From Mesorhabditis belari (Eukaryota; Nematoda; Chromadorea; Rhabditida; Rhabditidae), in the NCBI GenBank assembly GCA_958450365.1, contig CAUEEP010000743.1, positions 1,480,001 through 1,544,000 of the forward strand: 64,000 nt of DNA, written 5' to 3'. The notes beneath the pieces were generated by a model. It saw only the letters and a program-made list of their open reading frames with translations, ran no database searches and had not been told where the DNA came from. Made by a program: the position numbers and the translations under genes. Shown one piece after another: positions 1 through 11,480 of the stretch (positions within the stretch are counted from its first letter, which is position 1; every line of letters starts with the position of its first letter).

Positions 1-2947
1 TTGATGGAATGATAGTCAATCAATCACTCATCGAAAACCCCGTTGAAATGATGAACTCAACAAAGCCAAAAGAAATGTCAAACGAGACTTATCCTCGTAA
101 GTTTGTTTTTTTCAACTTTTTATCAGTTGGCTGCGAATTTTGTAATATATTTAGCGCTTTTTTCGCCGAAAGCTAAACGTTTTCGAGTTCTTTTGATGAT
201 CGCTTTCTCTATGTTCGCACAGGTTTCGTTCTTTGTCTAAAAAGAAGTTCTTTATCTTTATCTTTCTCATTTTAGGGTATCATGAAAACAAATCTCAGCA
301 TGGCAATGGTTTGCATGGTAAATACAACAAAATCTAGTGTTGGTAAGGTAAATTCTAAAAGTTCTAAAAGCAAATCATTTACCTTTAGAGACTATAAAAG
401 CCAACACTGATACAAGTACTGGAAGTTGTATTGTGGAAAGTGATTCGGAAAAGAAAGCCAAAATGAGTTATGTAAGGATTTTGTTTACTTTTTTTTTTGG
501 ATATATTTATAGGATGGAACATTTCTATGGTCAAACGAGGAGCAATCAGCCATTTTTGCTGCTTTCTTTTGGGGTGGCTTGGTTTCAGTGTGTATGTGTA
601 CATGGTTGAGTAATAAGTAAGTAAAAGAAAAATACCTTTGTTTAAGAAGATCTTCGTTTAAGAAGATCTTTCTCTAGGAAGATCTTTGTTTAAGAAGATC
701 TTTTTCTTTATCTTTGTAGATTTGGTCCAACGCGGGTTTTGCTAGCTGGCGGTCTTCTCAATGTGATCGCTTCATTTCTCACCCCTATTGCCGCCGATAT
801 GGGTGTTTTTTCGATCACCGTTGTGAGAGCTGTGATGGGCGCTGGACAGGTGGTTCAAGATGCTATCACCTTTAAATTTATAAGGTACCATTGTTTTTCA
901 ATGGGTGATAGCATCTAAAGAAATTATTGAAGGGAAACAACTTTTTTTTTTTGTAGGGTATTCAATATCCTTTAGGCGCTACGGTGGCAGCTGCCTGGTT
1001 TCCGAAAGAAGAAAAGAGCACTGCGATTGCTGTTTACACAAATGGTAACAAATTCGAGATATTGAAAGGGGAATCGATTCAGGGAATCAAATGTCATATG
1101 TGATTGCAATGCTTGTTTCCTCGCAAATCTGTCAATTCAAAGCGATTGGTGGATGGAGAGCCATTTTTTACATTTATGGTAACGAACTAACTGATAATGA
1201 GAAATAGGAATGGGAAAATTCCAAGCCAAACCTAATTCCACCGTCGTTTTCTTGGCCGATTGCTCTGAAATTTTGTCTACATTTTCAGCTTGTAGACAAA
1301 ATTTCAGAGCAATCGGCCAAGAGAACGACGGTGGAATTAGGTTCAGGTTGGAATTTTTCTATGTCTAGTTAGCAGAAATGTTCCAATCTAGGGCCAGATG
1401 GCTAAACTATTCCAGGAAAGGTCAAAAGCCAGATCAACACACCAGAATCAGAAGCCAAATTTAGGCAAAACCAACTCAAAACCTGAGCCTGGCAAGAAAA
1501 ATTCCTTTAAACAACCCGCTTGACTCAAAGTTGTATAATTAATTGAACTCCTCTTACTTTTAGGCGCAATCGGCGCTTTAATGTGTCTTTTATGGTGGTG
1601 GGTGGTCACCGACACTCCGTATGACGCAAAGGATATTTCTGAGGTTGAGCTGACACACATTTGTGGGCGAGTTTCAAGATTATGAACGCAATAAAGGCAC
1701 CGTATTGCTTTAGACCAAAATCGTCGAAGAAAACGGCAACAAGTACACCGTGGAAGGAAATGCTCACTTCGCCGCTCATGTTAACACTCATCGCTTGTAC
1801 AGTTGGGCAATCAGGTAAAGGAATGGCTAAAGTAGAAAGATTTACTATAGATTTTTATCTAGAAATATCTAGAGAAGTGTCTATCTGTCCGTCTGTCGAG
1901 TTCTCGGCTTTCTGGATCGATTTAAATAATTTTTAGTTTGTTAGGCTTAGAATTCTATGTAGTTGTGCATCTTGTATTTCATTTTTTTTAAAACAAAAGT
2001 CACGACACAACCGGGAGTCGAACCCGGATCGTGTGGGCGGTAGATAAGTGTGTTCCTGACTGTGCTATGGCGAGATAGAGGCCAAAAAATCCCGCTTTTA
2101 AGCTGATTAAAACATACAGTCTCAATCATCACCTTGACCACTTATCTACCGAGTTATTTCAAGCATGTGCAGCATATGGATTTAACAAATGTAAGTTAAA
2201 ACAAAAAGTTTTTTTCATTTTGAAAGCTTTAGAACGGTTTTTGGTCAGCATTGCCATTTCTTTGTCAAACGGCGATGAAATTTGTGGTCGGAGGTTGTGC
2301 TGATGGGTTGAAACGGAGGTATCCAAAGAAAATTGACACGATTACAAAGTGTTCAAATTGTTTGGGTAAAGAGTCGAATATGTGTTTGGAAAAAGCTATA
2401 TTTAAGCCACATTTGGTTGTGCGCTCTGTCTTGGAGTGGTTTCTCTATTACCATGTGGTCATTCGTTTCTCGCTGTGCTTCTCATCACTCTTGCGACGTC
2501 TTGCCTATCCGGTTATACTGGAGGTAGATCTGTTTAAGGGTCAAATAGAAATCAAAGGTGTTTCTGGCAAAATCAAAAGTTGTAGGCTATTTCACAGCAC
2601 TGATTTCCGTGGCTCCATTACATACAGCGGCTGTGAATAGTGTTTCGAGGATTTTCGGTCAACTTGCCAGTGCCGGTACCCCATATTTTGTGGGATTTAT
2701 CACAAAAACGGTGAGAGAGAGCTGTAAACAAAATTTTACAATCCATTTTTAGAATAGTGCATTTGAATGGTTGATTGTGTTTTTCACGATTGGAGCCATT
2801 TTGGTCGCTAGCGGGGTGATGTTTCTCATTTTTGGCACAGGTAACTAATATTTTTTTTTCTGTTTAATCGCCAATTTTTCAGTTACTCCTCAACCGTGGT
2901 CACTTCCGAAAGCTGAGAATAAAGAAAACGAAAAAAATGAGCTTTGA
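1..2947 (+). CDS. SLC17-family (sialin/VGLUT-like) anion transporter, 5' end possibly off-window
   Basis: Multi-exon gene of the major facilitator superfamily. Recognisable family blocks in order are KTNLSMAMVCMVN near 285 (the SLC17 first-helix motif), WSNEEQSAIFAAFFWGG near 520, RFGPTRVLLAGGL near 720, the WFPKEEKSTAIA block near 1000, the WWWVVTDTPYDA block near 1590, LPFLCQTAMKFVVGG near 2250, and NSVSRIFGQLASAGTPYFVG near 2640, ending at TGA 2945-2947. Known SLC17 members carry organic anions, phosphate or glutamate across plasma or vesicle membranes; the substrate here cannot be read. The frame is open to base 3 with ATGs at 9 and 48, so the start is uncertain. Around 2340-2400 the frame of ITK-CSNCLG does not match the expected ITKVFKLFG, so there is a one-base shift or an unresolved splice there. 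Introns hold a small AGATCTT repeat (630-710), a hairpin (1214-1361) and a SINE (1858-2085). Confidence 0.82.
630..712. repeat. Short imperfect tandem repeat with AAGAAGATCTT core
   Basis: Four imperfect units built around AAGAAGATCTT lie inside an intron of the SLC17-like gene. Each unit contains the AGATCT palindrome. No function is implied. Confidence 0.7.
1214..1361. repeat. Foldback hairpin in transporter intron
   Basis: Two arms of about 66 bp are nearly perfect reverse complements: TAATTCCACCGTCG... and ...CGACGGTGGAATTA. The loop is about 10 bases. It sits in an intron of the SLC17-like gene and looks like a small foldback or MITE insertion. Confidence 0.85.
1858..2085 (-). mobile_element. 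tRNA-derived SINE, copy 1
   Basis: Read on the minus strand, 2080 to about 2005 has a Pol III A-box-like TAGCACAGTCAGGA and a strong B box, GGTTCGACTCC, flanked by a perfect CCGGG/CCCGG T stem. This is followed by about 150 bp of unrelated body ending in a GACGGACAGATAGACACT-type tail near 1880. The same head, body words (TAGTTGTG) and tail recur at 63478-63695. The tRNA part lacks good acceptor and anticodon stems, so I call it a SINE rather than a functional tRNA. Confidence 0.7.
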
Positions 2948-3159
2948 GTTTTGTTGTTTTTACTCACTTCGAGCATACAAGCGGGTTTTTGTTGAGTAAA
3001 AATTTAGAATCTAAAAGTGAGCGCATGGTTTGATCGTATTTTTCCAGTTTGAGTGCTGTTTAACAACAATGCTTTTGAGGAATGAAAGAATTTGTGGCAA
3101 AAATAGAAACAAACTCAGGCGAAAATCCCTCAAAAATATCGCGCCGAAAACGACAAAGT

Positions 3160-3511
3160 CGCTGAACACTCCTTCGCTGAACACTCCTTCGCTGAACACT
3201 CCTTCGCTGAACACTCCTTCGCTGAACACTCCTTCGCTGAACACTCCTTCGCTGAACACTCCTTCGCTGAACACCCTTCGCTAACACTCCTTCGCTGAAC
3301 ACCCTTCGCTGAACACTCCTTCGCGAACACCCTTCGCTGAACCCCTTCGCTGAACACTCCTTCGCTGAACACTCCTTCGCTGAACACTCCTTCGCTGAAC
3401 ACTCCTTCGCTGAACACTCCTTCGCTGAACACTCCTTCGCTGAACACTCCTTCGCTGAACACTCCTTCGCTGAACACTCCTTCGCTGAACACTCCTTCGC
3501 TGAACACTCCT
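3160..3511. repeat. 15-bp tandem satellite (GAACACTCCTTCGCT)n
   Basis: About 23 units of GAACACTCCTTCGCT, mostly perfect, with a degenerate stretch at about 3273-3345 where single bases are lost. The array is open in several frames on both strands (LNTPS on +, FSEGV on -) because 15 is a multiple of 3. It has no splice context or recognised coding flank, so I treat it as non-coding. Confidence 0.95.
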
Positions 3512-3977
3512 TCGTTTTTACGGACTCATTTTCTTAGGGAAAAGGGAAGCTCTATATGCCAGACGGGTCTGCCAAATCGAGAGCTATTGTGCGCTTGCAC
3601 AGAGAACACCTCGCCAGTCATTTATTCCCTTTTTGCTTTATAGATGTTACAAAAAGATATTCAGATGTAAATTTGTATCCGTTTGTTTTCAGAGTCAACG
3701 AATCGATTGAATTCTATTCATTTTATTAAGTCCATCAATTGAAACTTTCAGAATCACTACTCCACTTTTTATTACGTATAAACTAACGAATACCGGTATG
3801 TGAAGAATTGGGGGAAGAAAGAAGACGCAAATCTTGCTAGTCACAAGTAGAAATTGGTCAAGTAAGAAGAGGAAAAGCGCAAATCGCACCATCATTGAAG
3901 GAGAGTTTTTGTATGAGACTAAAGTTTCAAACACCAATCGAGCACCAAATGAATCCAAGAAAAAAATATGAAATTTA

Positions 3978-5816
3978 TTATAAGAGAGCCGAATGCATAT
4001 CACAATCCGGCATTGTAACTCCAAGGGAATCAGCGGTCACCTGGAAATTGATTTTTGAGTTGTTTTGTGTAATTTGAGTAATGATGATGATGGTTGTTTA
4101 AATCTTTTATGCACAGTACTGTACTTACCGTAAATACTGTAACCCCCCCTCGTACAGTCGCGTAGTCGCAAAAGTTTTTTAGTATTTCATTTTTTTTCAA
4201 AGCACCCTTACTTTCAAAAAATGCGTCTTTGGTATCAAAAAATAGCTGAAATTCAGGGCTATTTTTTGATAATTGTATTGCTATTGTAGGATAAACCAGT
4301 GTCGAGAAAAACTCGTTCAAAGCTAGACTACGCAACACTCCGCACCGTCATTATGCGGGTGGGGTACTATTACAGTATTTACGGTAGTATTTTACTCGAC
4401 TAACCGTTGACACAAGTTTCCAAGCTTCGGGACCACAGTGGGCAAGAATAATCGGATGTGAGCATCTATAGAGATTGTTAATAATTTTAAAATAACAAAT
4501 TTTACCTTAAATATCCATCCATTGCTCGACACATTTCAGAAAGATAAGCTTCAGTGGATTTGCTCTAACTTTTAAGCTATTTTTTTTTGACTCTTTACAG
4601 ATTAACCTTGCTTTTTTGCGCTTCCGCGATCGCTTGAGTGGCCGCGATCTTGCAACTAATGTACTCCTTTTCCACTTCGACCTCAATACTTTTTGGTAGA
4701 CTCTAATGAAAAATACAGTAATTATTCGCTGTCTCATTAGCTATTTAGTTGGTTGAGTAACCTGTGCAAAGCAAGCTGCATGTTGCTCAAATAGTGCTTG
4801 CCCACTTCCGCACATGTACCCATACGAAGCATCGACAGCATCCTCGGACAATGAATCACATTCCAGATCTTTCACACAACTCTGAAAAAATTTTCTTTCT
4901 AGCAAAAATTACTTGACTTTGAACTCTTTATATACCGTATTTTCTCTAATAGTAGTGCACCCCCGGCGAGTCGAGTTGATGACGATTTTACAGTTTCCAA
5001 GCCCCAGAAACAACACCAAACCCCACAAGACGACGTCAGCACACCGACCCACACGATAGGCTGATAAACGGTCTCCAGATTCGAGCGGCGGCGCGATGCA
5101 TACTATTAGAAAAGTCAAAGTTTGTCTGTTTTTTGGGGGTCACGTATTTTCATAGTCGAGCCGAGTTAATGCCTATTTTACGGTTTCCAAGCTTTTGCAG
5201 AAGCTCAACACTCTAATCCCCCACAAGATCTCATCGTCAGCTACATTTTCCGACCCCACATCGATAGGCTCTGATAAACGGTTCTCGAGATTTCGAGGAA
5301 TTTAGGCAAGGCTCAAGGTGCACTACTATTAGAGAGAATACGGTATTTATTTTATAGATTTACTTTAAACTCTTTATATATTGTGCATAGTTGGGCGAAA
5401 ACGTGACGTCCTTGTACGGGCAATTGCATTCCGGTATCGCTTTGCAACTGTGCCGCAAATTTCAGCATCGGCTAAACAGAGTTGGTACTTTATGTGTGAA
5501 TTTTGGTTTAAGTTTATATTTCGGGTTTTCCACCTAGAACCAGCCTGCTTTGCTTTGCACAATCATTAGCATATCGCTTAGAGTAACTTATGTACAATGC
5601 TTGAGTCTTCTTGAGTCTGGGATTCAAGCCTCAAAGATCCAAAAATTCAGATTTACTGCCTCTCACCTGTAAACAGACATTCACTTTCTGCTCACTAGCA
5701 TAGTCACATTTTGGTGATTTATGTGTGGGGAGAGGTGTTGTGGACATAGCTGCACAAAATCCGAGAAGACATGACCATAATGAGGTCTTTTTGAGCTTCG
5801 TCCTCATTCCATACAA
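3978..5816 (-). CDS. DUF19 / T20D4.11-like secreted cysteine-rich protein
   Basis: Exon 1 (ending with a donor near 5668) encodes a signal peptide (MRTKLKKTSLWSCLLGFCAA) and a first cysteine segment. A possible exon near 5390-5480 has LCLADAEICG. The best-supported exons are: about 4742-4889 with the family block YGYMCGSGQALFEQHAACF; about 4610-4705; about 4505-4560 with STEAYLSEMCRAMDGYL; about 4395-4460 with HCGPEAWKLVSTV; and the last exon, about 3978-4040, with GVTMPDCDMHSALL. An AATAAA overlaps the stop. This cysteine pattern is that of the nematode-specific DUF19 family of secreted proteins; function is mostly unknown. Two MITEs (4128-4384, 4935-5343) lie in introns without breaking the reading frame. 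The junction between exons 1 and 2 is not resolved. Confidence 0.68.
4128..4384. mobile_element. MITE family A, copy 1 (TA target duplication)
   Basis: The element starts CCGTAAATACTGTAA and ends with its complement TTACAGTATTTACGG. It is flanked by TA dinucleotides (4126-4127, 4385-4386). The internal sequence, including GTACAGTCGCGTAGTCGC, is shared with the copy at 23040-23304. It is too short for a transposase. It lies in the last intron of the DUF19 gene. Confidence 0.9.
4935..5343. mobile_element. MITE family B with 28-bp terminal inverted repeats
   Basis: The left end CCGTATTTTCTCTAATAGTA and right end TACTATTAGAGAGAATACGG are near-perfect inverted repeats extending through GTGCAC. 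TA dinucleotides flank both ends (4933-4934, 5344-5345). The interior contains two related half-units carrying GTTTCCAAGC and GATAGGCTGATAAACGGT. No transposase ORF. It lies in an intron of the DUF19 gene. Confidence 0.88.
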
Positions 5817-5829
5817 AATTACTTAAAAT

Positions 5830-7990
5830 ATAAGATTAGAAAAGTATAATTTCTGCAAAAGTAAACGTCAAGCAAAAAAGATGTCGTCAAGATGTGTTCT
5901 AAGATGGCGTAATGTTAAAAAAGAAGTTGTGGAGATGTCAAAAATGGACAATTGTCCCGTGTGCGGGCGGGCAGAAGAGGTACGGAAGTGAAGAAGAAAA
6001 GAAAGAAGAAGAAAAGAAAAAAAGAGGAAAAGAAAAGAAAAAGGTGACGGGACGTTATGAAGGGAGAGCGTAAAGGGGAGAACGGAATGACTAGGGGACT
6101 GGGGAGCTCTTCTCCTTCTCGTCCTTTACCTCCATCAACTTTCTCCCTATGTTCATCTCTATCAGTTTTTCCTTGCATTTTCTTCTTTTCCGCTTTGTTG
6201 AATCGGTTCTGAATTTTGAATTAACTTTTTGAGTGCTAGAGCACTTGAAGATGTGCCCCTCTTTTTCCGTCTGCCATTGACACGTCTCAATCTCATTTAT
6301 TTTTCTCAAAAACCTATGCAAAAACACATTTTTTTAAATGCTTAATATGGAAATAGATAGGAATTTTAAAATCTAGAACTAAATAAGAAAGGAAATTGGT
6401 AATTTGAAGTCAATTAGGGGAAACTTATTCTCTAATAAGTACAAAGTATTTTCATTGAAAATGACGAGGTCATTTTCGAAGGTCGAAGAAAAGAAAAACA
6501 TAAATAAAACAAAGGAGGTGTGCTGATTTGAAAGGGGCAAAAAGAATAAATGGGAAAATGGGGAGAATGATGGTGAGAATGATGATGAGAATGAGAAAAA
6601 AGGGAAAGAGATGAAGAGATGAAGGAGGTGAAGGAGAAAGCAGTGGAAAAGCAGAAGGCCTACTCTACTTCGCAAAAAGCACACCCTCATGAGTCTCACT
6701 CATGAATTCTTTTCATTAACTTCAAGAAAATGGCTAATAAAGAATTTGAAAGAAATCGAGTAAAGATACTCCACAAAACAAAACAAATTTACTATTCGTG
6801 TTGCAATCGAGGAAAAAAAAAGGCAATTTGTTTAGGAGATAAAGAGAGTCGGGGACTTGAAATGAAGTTGTGTTTGGGTGTTGGAATTGAGAAAGACCGA
6901 GAATGGGAATGGGGAAAGAGACTCATTCAAATTGAGGGACATTGATGGGGGATGGATAGGAGATTGAACAAAAGAGAAAAGATGGAAAGGGTATTCAGTC
7001 ATCCCCACATCTAACTCATTCATTTACCCTCATCTAATAATGAATTTCAATTCGAGAAACTAGTGTGTTTTGAGGAAATTGATAGAGGAATTCGGCAATG
7101 AAAAGAATTTTGCGAGAAAATTAATTTGATGTAGCTTTCAATAGCTTTCAGCTTCAAAAACGACGGTTGATTGATTTTCATTTGGTTTTAAATAACTAAA
7201 TCAAAAGACTAAACGTTTATTTTTTAAATTTTCCAAAATTCTCTTCAGCATTAAGATAAAAAAGAAAGAAATGATGAAAATTAAAGCTTTGAATGTATGG
7301 ATGGGATCTCAAAGTTGTCGTCTCTAAGGGGCACCGCTTCACAATGGATCTTTTCTAAAGGGCACGCCTCTCCCCCCATAGCCACAAAGTTAACGCAATT
7401 TGCGCTCGCATGTCGTCAAGATTCACACTCCTTTCTCTTTCTCTCTCTTTCTCTCTCTTTCTCTCTCTTTCTCTCTCTTTCTCTCTCTTTCTCTCTCTTT
7501 CTCTCTAAATCCAAATATAGTCTTGGCCTTAAGAGATATATACAAAAAAAGTTCTTATGGGTATGTTGAAATAAAGCGCAAATTAAATACTTCAGCTTTA
7601 ATTGATAATACTTTAAAAGATATTTAGCTGGATTGTATTATAGGAGAAGCTTTATAGTACATAATCCTTTATCAAGATATCATCAAAAAAAAAATTGAAA
7701 ATTTTTCAGATATCTGATTGTAGAGTGAGGAAAAACATGGGAAGTCCGATGACTGGCTGTCTTTTTAAGGGTGAAAATGCGATTTGCATTGGACTCTCCT
7801 TTTTCTCTTTCACTTCTTTCCAACTTCTCCCGATAACTTCTTTACCTGATCTCTCTCTTCGAGAGCCCAACTCTTACCAATAAAGTTCAGCAGCTAGGAA
7901 CTGAATTCAAATACATTTCAATAGAAATAACAATCGAATTTATCTACTGACAAATCAAATGTTGAATGCATAGTGTATTTTGGAAAAATT
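5830..7990. other. Gene-free stretch, strand-biased purine/pyrimidine DNA
   Basis: No ORF with splice context or family motif is visible. 5980-6060 is almost pure purine, 6540-6640 is GA-rich, and 7427-7506 is a CT microsatellite. The ORFs here are low-complexity readings of these tracts. Confidence 0.6.
7427..7506. repeat. Microsatellite (CTCTCTCTTT)n
   Basis: About eight perfect copies of the 10-base unit CTCTCTCTTT, preceded by a slightly irregular lead-in. It is a pure polypyrimidine tract on the + strand. Confidence 0.95.
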
Positions 7991-7999
7991 TAGAAATTG

Positions 8000-8870
8000 A
8001 TTTGACTAGTTAAATCTAAATCCTTTCAATTTACTCAATTTTGGAGCCCGAAAAAAAAATCTCTGTTTGTGTAAATCTCTTTGCGGAACAAAAGAGCTCA
8101 TTGGGAAGAACTCGCTCACATTTTTCCAAAATGGGAAAGAAAGACGAAAAAGAAATGATGCTTGCAATTTTGTTTTTTCTTCGCCGATGGCCTCGAAACC
8201 CATCGAGAGCCAAGACGAGGGTCCTCCTCTACTTTGTCATAAGGGTAATTCCCATCCATCTCAAACCTCTTCCTCAACTCTTCTTCTAAAAAGAAACATT
8301 GATTACTGAAGAAACTTCCGAATCCCTTTTCATTCTCATCCTTTAGACATGCATCTGCTTTCTTTTCACGTCCCTGCATTATTCCTAGACATTTTTCTAG
8401 TTCTTTTTCAACTATGACCTCAAAAAAGATACAGGTGTTGTGTAAATGATTAGTACTTTGAATTGCCGGCTTTCAGGATTGGACTAATAAGAATTTGTTT
8501 ACTGGATCAGTCGATTCATGGAATGATGAATACAGTCATCCTTTTCCTAACACAGGGGAGCAATTTCGTTGTTGAGAAAGAAGCTTTGAAATCTAGCTCC
8601 AAGTCATGGCGGTCAACAAGAAGAACATGGTCTTACTGAAAGAAATGGGTTGGTTTTGAAGGAAAAAAAGAGTTGAAATGGAGAGGGGCTTAGCTCATTC
8701 AGATATGGGAGGACAGAGGGTGCAGAGCCTTCAGAGAAGATGGTCAATGATCAACAAGAAGTCGACCCGCGTGCAAGCGGTGAACCCATCACATCATTAC
8801 AGGTTTCCAGTTCAAATTTTGGATGCCTCAGTAAGTTTTAGGTAGCTTGGAACGTGACGAATGAGTCCAT
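8000..8870 (+). pseudogene. Truncated duplicate of the unc-47 5' region
   Basis: About 870 bp match 36120-37015 with scattered substitutions and small indels. The copied part covers upstream sequence, the exon with ATG at 8740 encoding MVNDQQEVDPRASGEPITSL (donor after 8802), the following intron, and about 25 bases of the next exon (AGCTTGGAACGTGACGAATG). Homology then stops abruptly and no further transporter exons follow. The alanine codon at the start of the second exon is changed to a valine codon. It is therefore a 5' fragment and cannot encode a transporter. Confidence 0.85.
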
Positions 8871-9685
8871 TTGAGGGATTGCGGAAAGAATGCTCGAATC
8901 CGAAAATGATCGAAGTACTGGTGAGACGTCTGAATGTGATCGACTTTTGGGATGTAGCCATGATTTGAAGGATCATGATTTGAAGAATTTGAAGGATTCA
9001 AAGAATCGATGGATCTCATGGATGCTGAACAGTTGAATACAACATTGGAAATCTATCAAAAACGTTGCTATTCGGCTCAATTGACAACAGCATCAAATTC
9101 TCGAGATTTCTAAATTCAATTGGCAATTTTTGAAAACAGAAATGCCGAGCATATGATGAAAGTTTTAGAGTTTTATCATGGCTCTTTAGATGCTAAATTA
9201 GTTGTTGTTTATTTTTCTGATGAACAGTTTAAATAAATGAAAACGTTCTTTTTATTGCACTCCCTTTTTTTAATACAAAAAGCTGATTTTTATTTGTAAA
9301 GAAGTTTTTGTATTCAAAAGTTAATTTCGATTTTCCTTTTGACATAAATTTTGAAGTTTTATTATACGAGAACTGGGAAAAGTGAATCTCTTCTCTTTTC
9401 ATAATTTGTTCTTCGATCTCCGATCATTTTTTGATGAATATGAACTCAAGATGTTGCCGAAAGTGTTTGCAAACAAAAAATTGAGCAACTGTAAACATCA
9501 AAACAAACCTGGTAAGGGAGAACAGAAAATAGTTGACCATTTTTTCACTGATAACCAGAAAATTTCAAACTAAAAGCAAAGTGTAAGGTTGGTAGCAATT
9601 CGTTGATCTGCTGAAGTAAATAAAATCGAAAAAATTGTTAAGTTTAATAAATAAATCATTTCACTTGACGAAGAAATAAACAGAA
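8871..9685. other. Stretch with no supported gene
   Basis: Only short ORFs are present. The longest (9382-9573, 63 codons) has no family motif, signal peptide or clear flanking splice signals. I see nothing else structured. Confidence 0.5.
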
Positions 9686-9687
9686 GG

Positions 9688-9838
9688 AAGATGAGTGATG
9701 ATGTAGCAGAGGATCATGGTTAAAGCAGTGATCTGCTGAAGATGAGTGATGATGTAGCAGAGGATCATGGTTAAAGCAGTGATCTGCTGAAGATGAGTGA
9801 TGATGTAGCAGAGGATCATGATTAAAACAGTGACTGTT
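9688..9838. repeat. 51-bp minisatellite, three copies
   Basis: Three consecutive copies of a 51-base unit beginning GATGAGTGATGATGTAGCAG. The third has a few substitutions and is cut short. Because 51 is a multiple of 3, an accidental ORF runs through it on the minus strand. Confidence 0.93.
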
Positions 9839-10116
9839 CACATGTTCACATGTCGCTCAACTTGGGCGAAGCGTTGATTCGACGAAACATTGCTGAAATT
9901 TGAGGCATTGCTTGGCAAAAATGCAAGTTGCCAGTGCGCATTTTTCCAGTTGGCTTGCTGGTTTTTGTAAAATTTAGAACATTCATGCAAGCCAAAGCAA
10001 TAGCCTAAAATGAATTTATGCAATTTTTGAAGTTTTTATACTTTTTTATCCACTTTAATAAAGAATTTCCGGAGAATTCTCTCGATTTTCGGGGAAAATT
10101 GGCAAATGTTTTAAAT

Positions 10117-10966
10117 TGGCCCTTAAATGTTTTAGCTAAATCTATTTTCTGATCAATTCTTTTAGAGAGCATTACACCGAACCAAATGCAGCCGAACAAT
10201 CATCTTGATCAGACTTGTAAGCGAAAAAAAAACAAAAAATTTAATAGCTTGACTTTCATAGTAAAACCCAACGAGTGGGACAGCTACACACTGCGATGGA
10301 AATAGCGGAAAAATTGTGGAAAAACGTATTTGTTTTGATGTTTTGCCCCATTTGTTGACTTCTTCTTTGAAAATTAAAAGATATTTCATTTTCCGCTTTT
10401 CTTCCGCCTGCAAGCCTGATCTCGATCGCTCACCGTCTCAATCAATCCGAGATTCGGATGTGATTTTAGTTTTTGACAAAGGAAATATCGTCGAAAAGGG
10501 TTTTCGATTTTCAAATCTTAAAGTATCCAATTTCAGGACCACATTTAAAACTCCTAGAACTCGATGGGGTTTACGCGGGATTGGCAAAAGTCCAAGAATT
10601 GAGTCAAGAGACGACAACGAGTGGTGCGATCAAATACAAAGTTGAAAGGGAAAAAGACTTTCAAGGTGAGTACAAATGCTATCTATTCTATTCATTGTAT
10701 CTATTCATCTATTCAGCTGAAAGTATCAATCTAAAGGTTGGATAAAACCAATATTCATTGGATATATTGACTTACAAAGTTGATAGAACCAAGAACTAAA
10801 GTTTTTTTCTGTGAGTGGCTTTGTTGGGATTAGCTTTGAAATATGGATATATAAGTTTGTGCTTAGAAAAACACCCGAGTAAAACTATGATTTGAGTGTG
10901 TGACTATGGGCTTTTGTGTGGAAAGGGAATGGGAGGAGGGGAATGGAGTGGAAAAGAGAAAAAGAT
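10117..10966. repeat. Left arm of large imperfect palindrome (ABC pseudogene)
   Basis: This arm is the reverse complement of 12140-12840. Both carry the 3' end of an ABC-transporter nucleotide-binding domain and its downstream flank. The left arm keeps about 100 bp (roughly 10487-10586) absent from the right arm. The spacer (10967-12139) is made of dispersed repeats. Confidence 0.85.
10405..10665 (+). pseudogene. P-glycoprotein-like ABC transporter, C-terminal NBD fragment
   Basis: Two exon-like pieces read SIRDSDVILVFDKGNIVEKG and GPHLKLLELDGVYAGLAKVQ, the region after the H-loop in ABCB/MDR half-transporters. Upstream, ATCTCGATCGCTCACCGTCT encodes the H-loop SIAHRL, but in a different frame from IRDSDV, so one base has been lost. 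The same shift is present in the inverted copy at about 12530. No transmembrane domain is present. Confidence 0.75.
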
Positions 10967-11480
10967 TGAAGTTGTTTTTCCTTGATTTCACTCAGAGTTT
11001 CCAAATCGAACCAAGCGATGATTCCAACATTTGAACAAATTTTGCAACTTCTGAAAGAAATGAGCAAAAGGAAGCATTCGAAAAAGAGATCAAAATGGAG
11101 ATATCAAAAGATTGAAAGTAAAATGAGAAGAAACAAGAAGAAGTACTTCTCATTTCCAGCTCGCTTTTACAGCTTAATTTTACAGCTTTTAATTTAAACT
11201 TTAATTTAATTTAATTTAATTTAATTTAAATTAAACGTTTTAATATAATTTTTACATAAGAATTTTTGTCTCTTGTTTAGAAAATCACCCGAGTAAAACT
11301 ATAATTTGATTGTGTGACTATGGGTTTTTGTGTGGAAACGGAATGGGAGGAGGGGAATGGAATGGAAAAGAGGAAAACGATTCACCAAGCACGGGACCAC
11401 CCATCACGTTTTCGGCAATTTTCCCTGAAAATTGAGAGAATTTCTCAAGAAAATTCCTATTTGAACTAAGAATGAACTAA
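10966..11480. repeat. Dispersed repeat unit also found at 28800-29340
   Basis: The segment starting near AGATTGAAGTTGTTTTTCCT, with an accidental 70-codon ORF, an AATTT-rich tract and a CACGGGACC block, is nearly identical to 28800-29340. It is a duplicated non-coding repeat. Confidence 0.85.

Noticed and set aside
1940..1960. TTAGGC nematode telomere word
   Set aside because: Only isolated single copies occur here and near 11690; no tandem array.
2001..2080. Functional tRNA gene on the minus strand
   Set aside because: A and B boxes are good, but acceptor and anticodon stems do not pair and the sequence continues into a shared repeat body.
3130..3507. Long minus-strand ORF of repeated FSEGV units
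   Set aside because: It exists only because the satellite period is 15, a multiple of 3. There are overlapping equivalents in other frames and no start context or unique flank.
5915..6178. Phe/Ser/Leu-rich minus-strand ORF
   Set aside because: Direct reading of a purine-rich tract; low complexity throughout.
7427..7506. CRISPR-like array or promoter pausing tract
   Set aside because: Simple microsatellite in a eukaryotic genome with no unique spacers.
9382..9573. 63-codon ORF on the + strand
   Set aside because: No motif, signal peptide, splice context or codon signal beyond chance in AT-rich DNA.
10982..11197. 71-codon basic ORF, repeated at 28820-29017
   Set aside because: Its conservation is explained by duplication of the whole non-coding repeat; adjacent non-ORF sequence is equally conserved.
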